Source of the DNA: Cellulomonas hominis
Lineage (GTDB): Bacteria; Actinomycetota; Actinomycetes; Actinomycetales; Cellulomonadaceae
Assembly: GCF_014201095.1 (NCBI RefSeq)
Contig: NZ_JACHDN010000001.1
Location: forward strand, 2,790,001-2,854,000
Length of the DNA: 64,000 nt
Reading direction: 5' to 3'
Shown here: positions 23,948 through 31,810 of the stretch, one piece after another
Position numbering within the stretch: the first letter of the stretch is position 1
Layout of the letters: every line of letters begins with the position of its first letter
The notes under the pieces: model-generated
Database searches by the model: none
Seen by the model: only the letters and a program-made list of their open reading frames with translations
Told to the model about the DNA's origin: nothing
Made by a program: the position numbers and the translations under genes

Positions 23948-25776
23948 TGCGAGTCATGGCCCAGATGGCGATGGTGATGAACCTCGACAAGTGCATCGGG
24001 TGCCACACCTGCTCCGTGACCTGCAAGCAGGCGTGGACGAACCGCGCGGGCACCGAGTACGTGTGGTTCAACAACGTCGAGACCCGGCCCGGCCAGGGCT
24101 ACCCCCGCACGTACGAGGACCAGGACCGGTGGGAGGGCGGCTGGACCCTGAACCGGCGCGGCCGCCTGCAGCTCAAGGCCGGCGGGCGGGTGAAGAACCT
24201 GCTGACGATCTTCGCCAGCCCCAAGCAGCCCTCGATCGACGAGTACTACGAGCCCTGGACGTACGACTACGAGAACCTGACGAACGCGCCGCTCCAGGAG
24301 CACAGCCCGGTGGCCCGCCCGAAGTCGCTGCTCAGCGGCGAGGACATGGCCGTGCGGTGGTCGGCGAACTGGGACGACGACCTGGGCGGCGGCCCGGTGC
24401 TCACCGCCCGCGACCCGGTGCTGCGCAAGGTCTCCGAGCAGGTGAAGCTCGAGTTCGAGCAGACGTTCATGTTCTACCTGCCGCGGATCTGCGAGCACTG
24501 CCTGAACCCGTCCTGCGCGGCGTCCTGCCCCTCCGGCGCGATCTACAAGCGCACCGAGGACGGCATCGTGCTGGTCGACCAGGACAAGTGCCGCGGCTGG
24601 CGCAAGTGCGTGACCGGCTGCCCGTACAAGAAGGTCTACTTCAACCACCGGACCGGCAAGGCCGAGAAGTGCACCTTCTGCTTCCCGCGGGTGGAGGTCG
24701 GGCTGCCGACGGTCTGCTCCGAGACCTGCGTGGGGCGGCTGCGGTACATCGGCCTGGTGCTCTACGACGCCGACCGGGTGCTGGAGGCGGCGAGCGAGCC
24801 CGACGAGAGGAAGCTCCTGGCCGCGCAGCGCCGGGTGCTGCTCGACCCCCGCGACCCCGAGGTGGTGCGCGAGGCCGAGCGCGCCGGCATCCCGCGGGAC
24901 TGGGTGGAGGCGGCGCAGCGGTCGCCCGTGTGGCGGCTGATCCACGACTACGAGCTCGCCCTGCCGCTGCACCCCGAGTACCGGACGATGCCGATGGTCT
25001 GGTACATCCCGCCGCTGTCGCCGGTGGTCGACGCCGTGCAGGACACCGGCGAGGACGCCGAGGACGCCGGGAACCTGTTCGCCGCGATCGAGGCCCTGCG
25101 GATCCCCGTGGAGTACCTGGCGGAGCTGTTCACCGCCGGCGACACCGCGCCCGTCACGGCCGTGCTGCGCCGGATGGCCGCCATGCGCTCCTACATGCGG
25201 GACCTGAACATGGGCCGCACGCCGGACCCGTCGATCCCCGCGGGCGTCGGGATGGACGAGGCCTCGATGCAGGAGATGTACCGTCTGCTCGCCATCGCCA
25301 AGTACGACGAGCGGTACGTCATCCCGGCCGCGCACGCGGAGCAGGCGCACGGCCTGGAGGAGCTCGCCACCGAGTGCTCCCTGGACTACGAGGGCGGCCC
25401 GGGCATGGGCGGGTCGGGGCCGTTCGGCGAGGGGTCCGGCGGCGCGTTCCGGAACGACCCCGTGGCGGTCGAGAACTTCCACATGCTCAAGCAGCGGCAG
25501 ACGGCGGACACCGTGACCGACCCGGGGGAGAAGCGGGCCCGGGTCAACCTGCTGAACTGGGACGGGAAGGGGGCGCCGGCCGGGCTGTTCCCGCCCCGCG
25601 GGGACGACGGACCGGGCGGTCCGGGCGCGTCCGGCGCCGCGGAGGCGCAGAGCACCGGGTCGGAGATCGTGCAGCCGCGGCCGGCGGGGGGCGAGCCGGG
25701 TGGGCCGGCGGGCGCGGGACCGGACCCGGGGCCGGGCGGTCCGGGCGGCGGCGCCGGCCAGGGAGGCACCCCGTGA
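23947..25776 (+). CDS. narH: Respiratory nitrate reductase, beta subunit NarH
   Basis: 609 residues from ATG at 23947, overlapping the narG stop. Four Cys groups bind the electron-relay clusters: CIGCHTCSVTC, CEHCLNPSCAASC, CRGWRKCVTGC (the Trp typical of the 3Fe-4S cluster) and CTFCFPRVEVGLPTVCSETC. NarH passes electrons from the haem subunit NarI to NarG. The last 75 residues are Gly/Pro/Ala-rich and disordered (for example GPGGPGASG and GPDPGPGGPGG), a tail beyond the normal NarH end. The gene is coupled to narJ by a GTGA overlap. Confidence 0.97.
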   Translation: MRVMAQMAMVMNLDKCIGCHTCSVTCKQAWTNRAGTEYVWFNNVETRPGQGYPRTYEDQDRWEGGWTLNRRGRLQLKAGGRVKNLLTIFASPKQPSIDEYYEPWTYDYENLTNAPLQEHSPVARPKSLLSGEDMAVRWSANWDDDLGGGPVLTARDPVLRKVSEQVKLEFEQTFMFYLPRICEHCLNPSCAASCPSGAIYKRTEDGIVLVDQDKCRGWRKCVTGCPYKKVYFNHRTGKAEKCTFCFPRVEVGLPTVCSETCVGRLRYIGLVLYDADRVLEAASEPDERKLLAAQRRVLLDPRDPEVVREAERAGIPRDWVEAAQRSPVWRLIHDYELALPLHPEYRTMPMVWYIPPLSPVVDAVQDTGEDAEDAGNLFAAIEALRIPVEYLAELFTAGDTAPVTAVLRRMAAMRSYMRDLNMGRTPDPSIPAGVGMDEASMQEMYRLLAIAKYDERYVIPAAHAEQAHGLEELATECSLDYEGGPGMGGSGPFGEGSGGAFRNDPVAVENFHMLKQRQTADTVTDPGEKRARVNLLNWDGKGAPAGLFPPRGDDGPGGPGASGAAEAQSTGSEIVQPRPAGGEPGGPAGAGPDPGPGGPGGGAGQGGTP

Positions 25777-26465
25777 ACCGCGTCCACCGCGCCGCGCTCG
25801 CCCGGCGCCTCGCGACCCCCGAGCACGCGGTCGTGCACCGCGCCGCCGCGCTCCTGCTGGAGTACCCGACGCCGGAGCTCCTCGACCTGCTCCCGACGGT
25901 CCGGGCCGCGCTGACCGGGGTCCGCCCGGCGCTCGCGGCACCGCTGCTGCGGGCCGCCGACCACCTGGCGTCCGTACCGCTGCCCCGGCTCGCGGCGGAC
26001 TACGTCGCGACGTTCGACCTGCGGCGCCGGTGCAGCCTCTACCTCACGTACTACGCCTACGGGGACACCCGGCGCCGCGGGGTGGCGCTGGTCGAGGTCA
26101 AGCAGGCGTACCAGGGCGCGGGCTTCGAGCTCGCCGGCGACGAGCTGCCCGACCACCTGGCCGTGGTCCTCGAGCTCGCGGGGACCGGGGACGCCGAGGG
26201 CCGCGCCGCGGGCATCGGGCTGCTGCTCGCGCACCGGGCCGGCCTCGAGCTGCTGCGGCTCGCGCTGCTCGACGCGGGGTCACCGTGGGCGGACGTCCTC
26301 GTCGCGGTGTCCGCGACCCTGCCGGACCTCGGCGACGACGACCGGGCCGCGGTGGCGAAGCTGGCCGCCGAGGGGCCGCCGGACGAGGAGGTCGGGCTCG
26401 ACCCGTACACCAGCCCGAGGACCGCCTCGGCGCCCCCGACGGCCGCGATGGGAGCCGCGCGATGA
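25773..26465 (+). CDS. narJ: Nitrate reductase assembly chaperone NarJ
   Basis: 230 residues from GTG at 25773, overlapping narH. Helical TorD/NarJ-type chaperone with the conserved ADYVATFDLRRRCSLYLTYYAYGDTRRRG block and HLAVVLELA. It binds apo-NarG and helps insertion of the molybdenum cofactor before membrane docking. The C-terminal end contains a Pro-rich EVGLDPYTSPRTAS stretch. ATGA overlap with narI. Confidence 0.95.
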   Translation: MNRVHRAALARRLATPEHAVVHRAAALLLEYPTPELLDLLPTVRAALTGVRPALAAPLLRAADHLASVPLPRLAADYVATFDLRRRCSLYLTYYAYGDTRRRGVALVEVKQAYQGAGFELAGDELPDHLAVVLELAGTGDAEGRAAGIGLLLAHRAGLELLRLALLDAGSPWADVLVAVSATLPDLGDDDRAAVAKLAAEGPPDEEVGLDPYTSPRTASAPPTAAMGAAR

Positions 26466-27208
26466 CCAGCACGAAGGACGTCGTCCTCTGGGTCGTCATC
26501 CCGTACCTGTGCCTCGCGGTTTTCGTGCTGGGGCACGTCTGGCGGTACCGGTACGACAAGTTCGGCTGGACCACCCGGTCGTCGCAGCTCTACGAGCGCC
26601 GGCTGCTGCGCTGGGCCAGCCCGATGTTCCACTTCGGGATCCTCGCGGTGTTCCTCGGGCACGTCATGGGCCTCGGCATCCCGAAGTCCTGGACCCGGGC
26701 GGTCGGGATGAGCGACGAGGTGTACCACTTCCTCGCGATCTCCATCGGCGCGGTCGCCGGCGTGTGCACGGTGCTCGGGCTGATCCTGCTGATCTACCGG
26801 CGCCGGACCGTCGGGCCGGTGTTCCGGGCGACCACCCGCATGGACAAGGTGATGTACCTGATGCTCGCGGTCGTCATCGCGCTGGGCATGTGGAACACGA
26901 TCGCCGGCTCGGTGCTCAACCTCGGCGGGCACTACGACTACCGCGAGGGCGTGTCCGTGTGGTTCCGGGGCATCTTCCGGTTCGACCTGCACCCCGAGCT
27001 CATGGCCGACGCGCCGCTCGGGTTCCAGCTGCACGGCATGGCCGCGATGCTGCTGTTCGCGCTCTGGCCGTTCACCCGGCTGGTGCACGTGTTCAGCGTG
27101 CCGCTCGGGTACCTGTGGCGGCCGTACGTCGTCTATCGCTCGCGGCCGGACCGGTTGGGTGCGCGGCCCGCCGAGCGGGGGTGGGAGCGGGTCGAGCCGC
27201 GCGGGTAG
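26462..27208 (+). CDS. narI: Respiratory nitrate reductase, gamma subunit NarI (cytochrome b)
   Basis: 248 residues from ATG at 26462. Five predicted membrane helices hold the haem ligands: His in FHFGILAVFLGHVMG and His residues of QLHGMAAMLLFALWPFTRLVHVFS. NarI oxidises menaquinol at the outer face and passes electrons to NarH, building proton-motive force. It completes the narGHJI set; no gene is missing or shifted. Confidence 0.96.
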   Translation: MTSTKDVVLWVVIPYLCLAVFVLGHVWRYRYDKFGWTTRSSQLYERRLLRWASPMFHFGILAVFLGHVMGLGIPKSWTRAVGMSDEVYHFLAISIGAVAGVCTVLGLILLIYRRRTVGPVFRATTRMDKVMYLMLAVVIALGMWNTIAGSVLNLGGHYDYREGVSVWFRGIFRFDLHPELMADAPLGFQLHGMAAMLLFALWPFTRLVHVFSVPLGYLWRPYVVYRSRPDRLGARPAERGWERVEPRG

Positions 27209-27217
27209 CGTGCGGCC

Positions 27218-27514
27218 ATGAGCGAGATGGCGCAGTGGCTGGCCCGCGTGGCCGAGGAGCTGGACCTGCCGGACGAGGTCGCCGACGGCGTGACCGGCCC
27301 GGTGCTGGACCTGGTGCGCGACGTGGCGCACGGCGTGAGCCGGCCGTCGGGGCCGCTGACGGCGTACCTGGTGGGCGTCGCAGCGGGCGCGGCGGCGGCC
27401 CGCGGCGAGGGTGCGCGGCCGGACGCGGCGACGGTGGTGTCGCAGACCGCGGCCGCCACCGCGCGGGTGCGGGGCCTGGTCGCCGCGCAGGGCGGGGAGA
27501 CCTCCGGGGCCTGA
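27218..27514 (+). CDS. DUF6457 domain protein, molybdenum-cofactor linked
   Basis: 98 residues from ATG at 27218, nine bases after narI. The pattern LARVAEELDLPD ... GPVLDLVRDVAHGVSRPSGPLTAYLVGVAAG matches the DUF6457 family, small helical proteins found alone or fused to MobA-type guanylyltransferases in actinobacteria. A role in handling MGD cofactor or supporting NarG maturation is inferred from this linkage. It is probably co-transcribed with nar and converges on moaA. Confidence 0.8.
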   Translation: MSEMAQWLARVAEELDLPDEVADGVTGPVLDLVRDVAHGVSRPSGPLTAYLVGVAAGAAAARGEGARPDAATVVSQTAAATARVRGLVAAQGGETSGA

Positions 27515-27524
27515 GCGCCGCCGC

Positions 27525-28646
27525 TCAGCCCCCGATCGCGCTCATCGGCCGGTCGGGCTGCCGGAAGCCGGGGGTGTCGATGCCGTGCCCGGCGCGCTTG
27601 CGGAGCATCGCTTGCGACCAGGCGGCCGCGACGGCCGCGTCGTCCGCGCCGCCGCGCAGCAGCGCCCGCAGGTCCGTCTCGTGCCGGGCGAACAGGCAGT
27701 CGCGCATCTGGCCGTCCGCGGTCAGCCGGACGCGATCGCAGTCCGCGCAGAACGGCCGGGTGACGGATGCGATCACGCCGACGACGCCCCGGGCCCGGCC
27801 GCCCTCGAGGACGGTCCAGGTCTGCGCCGGGGCGGCGCCGCGCGCGCCGGGGTCGGTGGGCTCGAGCTCCAGCTCGGCCCGCAGCGCCGCGAGGATCTCG
27901 TCGGCCGTGACCATGTCGGTCGCGTCCCACGCGTCGTGCGGGCCCAGCGGCATCTGCTCGATGAACCGCAGCCGGTAGCCCTCGTCGAGCGCCCAGCGCA
28001 GCAGCCGGGGCGCCTCGTCGTCGTTCACGCCCCGCATGAGGACGGTGTTGACCTTCACGGGGACGAGCCCCGCGTCGCGCGCGGCGGCCAGCCCCGCGAG
28101 GACGTCCGGGAGCCGGTCGCGCCGGGTGATCCGGGCGTAGCGCTCGCGGTCGAGCGAGTCGAGGGACACGTTCACCCGGCCCAGCCCCGCCTCCGCCAGC
28201 CCGCGCGCCCGGTGCGTGAGGCCGAGCCCGTTCGTCGTGAGCGAGGTCAGCGGGGGCGAGCCGTCCGCCGTCCGGAGCCGCGCGGTCCCGGCGACGATGG
28301 CCTCCAGCCCGCGCCGGAGCAGCGGCTCCCCGCCGGTGAACCGGACCTCCGTGACCCCCAGCCGCTCGACCGCGATGCCGATCAGGCGCAGCATCTCGTC
28401 GTCGGACAGCACCTCGTCGCCGGGCAGCCAGTCGAAGCCCTCCGCCGGCATGCAGTACGTGCAGCGCAGGTTGCAGCGGTCGGTCAGGGACACCCGCAGG
28501 TCGCGCGCGACGCGACCGAACCGGTCGACGAGCCGGCCGGGCCCGGGCGCGGTGCCGGGTGCGGCGGCCTCGGGCGCGGTGTCCGGACCCGCGTCGGCGC
28601 CCGGCCGCGGGGGCAGGGCGGGCAGGCCCAGGTCGACGACGTCCAC
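27525..28646 (-). CDS. moaA: GTP 3',8-cyclase MoaA
   Basis: 373 residues from GTG at 28646. A radical-SAM enzyme that starts molybdopterin synthesis from GTP. The N-terminal CNLRCTYC holds the SAM-binding 4Fe-4S cluster, FTGGEPLLR follows, and the C-terminal cluster is formed by CADCDRVRLTADGQMRDC. The protein ends in Gly-Gly, the MoaA tail needed for activity. The first 38 residues are an Ala/Pro-rich extension. It lies convergent to the nar operon whose NarG needs the cofactor. Confidence 0.96.
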   Translation of the reverse strand: MDVVDLGLPALPPRPGADAGPDTAPEAAAPGTAPGPGRLVDRFGRVARDLRVSLTDRCNLRCTYCMPAEGFDWLPGDEVLSDDEMLRLIGIAVERLGVTEVRFTGGEPLLRRGLEAIVAGTARLRTADGSPPLTSLTTNGLGLTHRARGLAEAGLGRVNVSLDSLDRERYARITRRDRLPDVLAGLAAARDAGLVPVKVNTVLMRGVNDDEAPRLLRWALDEGYRLRFIEQMPLGPHDAWDATDMVTADEILAALRAELELEPTDPGARGAAPAQTWTVLEGGRARGVVGVIASVTRPFCADCDRVRLTADGQMRDCLFARHETDLRALLRGGADDAAVAAAWSQAMLRKRAGHGIDTPGFRQPDRPMSAIGG

Positions 28647-28717
28647 CGCCCGAGCGTACGCACGCCGGGGCCGACGGGGCGCGCCGGCGTGTCGGACCGC
28701 TGCCGTACGGTCGGGGC

Positions 28718-29281
28718 GTGCCGACCACCGACGTCCCCACGCTGACCGTCCCCGACGTCGCCGCCTGGCGCGCGTGGCTCGACGCCAACGAGGGCGCCTC
28801 CGACGGCGTCTGGCTCGTGCTGGCGAAGAAGGGGGCCGTCGACCCGACGTCGCTGACCTACGCCGAGGCGCTGGACGAGGCGCTGTGCAGCGGGTGGATC
28901 GACGGGCAGAAGCGGGCCGGCGACGCCGTGACGTTCCTGCAGCGGTTCACGCCGCGCCGGGCGCGCTCCATCTGGTCGGCCCGGAACGTCGAGCACGTCG
29001 CCCGGCTGGTCGCGGCGGGCCGGATGCGCCCGCGGGGCGCCGCGGAGGTCGAGCGGGCGCGGGCGGACGGCCGGTGGGAGCGCGCGTACGCGGGGTCGGC
29101 GTCCGCGGAGGTGCCCGCGGACCTGCTGGCGGCGCTGGACGCGGTGCCGGGCGCGCGGGGGCGGTTCGAGGCGCTCGACCGGCAGGCGCGGTTCTCGGTG
29201 CTGCACCCGCTGATGAAGGCGGCGACCCCCGAGGTGCGCGCGGCGCGGCTGGCGCGGGCGGTGCGCACGCTCGCGGACTGA
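28718..29281 (+). CDS. YdeI/OmpD-associated family protein
   Basis: 187 residues from GTG at 28718. The pattern LTYAEALDEALCSGWIDGQKRAGD ... FLQRFTPRRARSIWSARNVEHVARL is the YdeI (DUF1905-associated, bacteriocin-protection) family signature. Function is not well established. It is divergent from moaA. Confidence 0.85.
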   Translation: MPTTDVPTLTVPDVAAWRAWLDANEGASDGVWLVLAKKGAVDPTSLTYAEALDEALCSGWIDGQKRAGDAVTFLQRFTPRRARSIWSARNVEHVARLVAAGRMRPRGAAEVERARADGRWERAYAGSASAEVPADLLAALDAVPGARGRFEALDRQARFSVLHPLMKAATPEVRAARLARAVRTLAD

Positions 29282-29290
29282 CCGCCCGGG

Positions 29291-29344
29291 CGTCCGGGTT
29301 CCGTCAGGACCGCGCCCCCGGCCGTACGGGTTCCGTGAGGACCG
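29291..29344. repeat. Direct repeat pair in promoter region
   Basis: CGTCCGGGTTCCGTCAGGACCG (29291-29312) returns as the same 22 bases with two changes at 29323-29344, an offset of 32 bases or three helical turns. It lies 36 bases before the DUF4118 gene start and could be tandem regulator sites. Confidence 0.5.
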
Positions 29345-29379
29345 GCGCCGCGGCGCCCGCGCGGGTGTGGGCTGGTGCC

Positions 29380-30168
29380 ATGTCCCCGCAGACGCCCCGC
29401 AGCTCCCTGGTCCTCGGGTTCGCCCTGCTCGCGCCCCCGGCGGTCGCGGCCGGGCTGCACCTGCTCGGCGACCGTGTCACCTCCACCACCGCGGTCCTCG
29501 TGCTGGTGCTCGTCGTGGTCGCCACGTCGGCGTCGGGCCTGCGCGGCGCGGGGCTCGCGGCGGCGCTGTCGGCGGGCGTGTGGTTCGACTTCTTCCTGGT
29601 GGAGCCGCGCCTCAGCCTGACCATCGCCGATCCCGACGAGGTGGAGACGACCGTGCTGCTCCTCGTGACGGGCCTGTCGGTCAGCGAGATCGCGCTCTGG
29701 GGGCGCCGGCAGCAGGCCCGGGCCAGCCGTCGGTCCGGGTACCTCGACGGTGTGCTGCGGACCGCCGACGTGGTCGCCGCGGGCCCCGCCGATCCCGCCG
29801 GCCTCGCGCGTCAGGTGGCCGGTCAGCTCGTCGACCTGCTCGGCGTCGCGGGCTGCCGGTTCGAACCCGCGGGGCGCCGCGAGGGCGGGACCTCCGCGAC
29901 GGTGCTGCACCGCGACGGCTCGGTCACCCGGTACGGCGCGCCGCTCGACGTCGACCGGCACGGGCTGCCGACCGACGACCTCGTGGCGCTGGACGTGGGG
30001 CGTGACGGCACGCGGTACGGCCGGTTCCTCCTGGCCGCCTCCACCCGGGTGGTCCGGCCGTCGGCGCAGCAGCGGCGGGTCGCGGCGCTGCTCGCGGACC
30101 AGGTGGCCGCGGCGTTCGCGGCGCGCGGCGCCCCGCCCCCGGTCGCCCGGGCGTCGGGCTCGCGGTAG
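29380..30168 (+). CDS. DUF4118/GAF membrane protein, KdpD-like sensor fragment family
   Basis: 262 residues from ATG at 29380. The first 105 residues contain four closely spaced membrane helices with the DUF4118 feature SAGVWFDFFLVEPRLSLTIADPDEVETTVLLLVTGL, as in the membrane domain of the KdpD potassium sensor kinase. A GAF-like domain follows. There is no histidine kinase or ATPase domain. It may sense cell-envelope or ionic state, but the partner is not visible. The next gene starts 9 bases after its stop. Confidence 0.8.
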   Translation: MSPQTPRSSLVLGFALLAPPAVAAGLHLLGDRVTSTTAVLVLVLVVVATSASGLRGAGLAAALSAGVWFDFFLVEPRLSLTIADPDEVETTVLLLVTGLSVSEIALWGRRQQARASRRSGYLDGVLRTADVVAAGPADPAGLARQVAGQLVDLLGVAGCRFEPAGRREGGTSATVLHRDGSVTRYGAPLDVDRHGLPTDDLVALDVGRDGTRYGRFLLAASTRVVRPSAQQRRVAALLADQVAAAFAARGAPPPVARASGSR

Positions 30169-30177
30169 AACGGGCGG

Positions 30178-31719
30178 ATGGCCGAGGTGCACCGCGAGGT
30201 CGAGCGGAAGTACGTCGCCGACCTCGACGCCGAGCTCCCGCCGCTGACCGACCTGGTCGCCGGCGCGGCCGGGCTGCCCCAGGTCTCGGCCGGCGCGGAG
30301 CCGGTGCTGCTGGAGGCGACGTACTTCGACACCGACGACCTGCGCCTCGCCGCCGCGGGCCTGACGCTGCGGCGCCGGACCGGGGGTGCGGACGCCGGGT
30401 GGCACCTCAAGGTGCCCGCCGGGGCGGACGCCCGCGAGGAGGTCCGGCTGCCGACCGGCCGGGCGCTGCGCACGGTGCCGGCGCCGCTGCGGGCGATGGT
30501 GCGCGCCGTGGCGGGCGACGCGCCGCTGCGGCCGGTCGCCGAGGTCCGGACCGACCGGACGGTGCACCGCCTCGCGGACGCGACGGGCCGCGTGCTCCTG
30601 GAGGTGGTGGACGACCGCGTCGCCGCGCGGCGGGTGCGGTCGACGCAGGGCTCCGGCGACGCGACCGGCGCGGAGAGCACCTGGCGCGAGGTCGAGGTCG
30701 AGCTCGTCGAGGGCGCAGGGGACCTGCTGGACGTGCTCGAGGAGCGGCTGGACGCCGCCGGGCTGCAGGCGTCGCCCGCGCGGTCCAAGGTGCAGCGCGT
30801 GCTCGGCGACGTCGACGCGTCCCGGGCCGGCCGCGCCCCGGTCGGCCGGAAGGCGCCCGCGGGAGCCGTGATCGCCGCCTACCTGGCCGAGCAGCTGGAC
30901 CGGCTGCGGTCCCAGGACCTGCCCGTCCGGCTCGACGCGCCCGGTGCCGTGCACCGGATGCGGGTCGCGGCCCGGCGCTCGCGCGGCGCGCTGGGCACCT
31001 TCCGGCCGCTGTTCGACGCTGCCGCGGTCGGGCCGCTGCGCGCGGAGCTCGGGTGGCTGGCCGACGTGCTCGGCGCGGCCCGGGACGCGGAGGTGCTCCG
31101 CGCGCGGGTCAGGTCCGGCGCCGGGGCTGCGGCCGACGACCCGGCAGCGGGCGTCGCGGACGCGGCGCTGGGCCGGGCGGCGCAGGAGACCCGGCAGGCG
31201 CTGCTGTCGGCGCTGGACGACGACCGGTACCACGCCCTGCTCCGCGACCTCGGCGCCTTCGTGGCGGACCCGCCGCTGACGGAGCGCGGTCGTTCGACGG
31301 CGCGCGCGGGCCTCCGGCGCCTGGTCGCCCGGCGGGACCGGAAGGTCGGGCGGCGGCTGGAGCGGGCCCGGGGCGCGGCCCGCGGGCGGCCCCGGGACGA
31401 GGCCCTGCACCGGGCGCGCAAGGCCGCCAAGGCCGCACGGTACGCCGGCGAGGCCGTGCGCCCGGCGTTCGGGAAGGGCGCCCGCCGGTACGCCCGCGCG
31501 ATGGAGGCGCTGCAGGAGGTGCTCGGCGAGCACCATGACGCCGTGGTCGCCCGAGCCCGGCTGCGCGAGCTCGCGCGGGTGGCGCCGGACACGGGCGTCG
31601 CGTTCCTCTACGGGCGCCTGCACGCCGCGGAGGAGGCGCGCGGCCGGGAGGCGGAGCGGCGCGTACGGGCGGCTGCGCGGGCGGCGCGGGGGCGCAAGCT
31701 CCGGCGCTGGTTCGGCTGA
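30178..31719 (+). CDS. CYTH and CHAD domain protein
   Basis: 513 residues from ATG at 30178. The N-terminal CYTH domain has the ExExK triphosphate-binding start (REVERKYVAD) and the internal YFDTDDLRLAAAGLTLRRR. From about residue 225 a CHAD domain follows: helices rich in Arg/Lys/His such as AVHRMRVAARRSRGALGTF and EALHRARKAAKAARYAGEA. CHAD domains bind polyphosphate, and CYTH domains hydrolyse or bind triphosphates, so a polyphosphate-linked role is likely. Both active patterns are intact. Confidence 0.93.
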   Translation: MAEVHREVERKYVADLDAELPPLTDLVAGAAGLPQVSAGAEPVLLEATYFDTDDLRLAAAGLTLRRRTGGADAGWHLKVPAGADAREEVRLPTGRALRTVPAPLRAMVRAVAGDAPLRPVAEVRTDRTVHRLADATGRVLLEVVDDRVAARRVRSTQGSGDATGAESTWREVEVELVEGAGDLLDVLEERLDAAGLQASPARSKVQRVLGDVDASRAGRAPVGRKAPAGAVIAAYLAEQLDRLRSQDLPVRLDAPGAVHRMRVAARRSRGALGTFRPLFDAAAVGPLRAELGWLADVLGAARDAEVLRARVRSGAGAAADDPAAGVADAALGRAAQETRQALLSALDDDRYHALLRDLGAFVADPPLTERGRSTARAGLRRLVARRDRKVGRRLERARGAARGRPRDEALHRARKAAKAARYAGEAVRPAFGKGARRYARAMEALQEVLGEHHDAVVARARLRELARVAPDTGVAFLYGRLHAAEEARGREAERRVRAAARAARGRKLRRWFG

Positions 31720-31810
31720 CGCGGCCCGGTGCGGCACGGCCCGGTGGGGCGTGGCGGGCGGGGCTCGTCGGGGCCCGACGGGGCTCGGAGCGGAGAGGGG
31801 AGCGGGGGAC

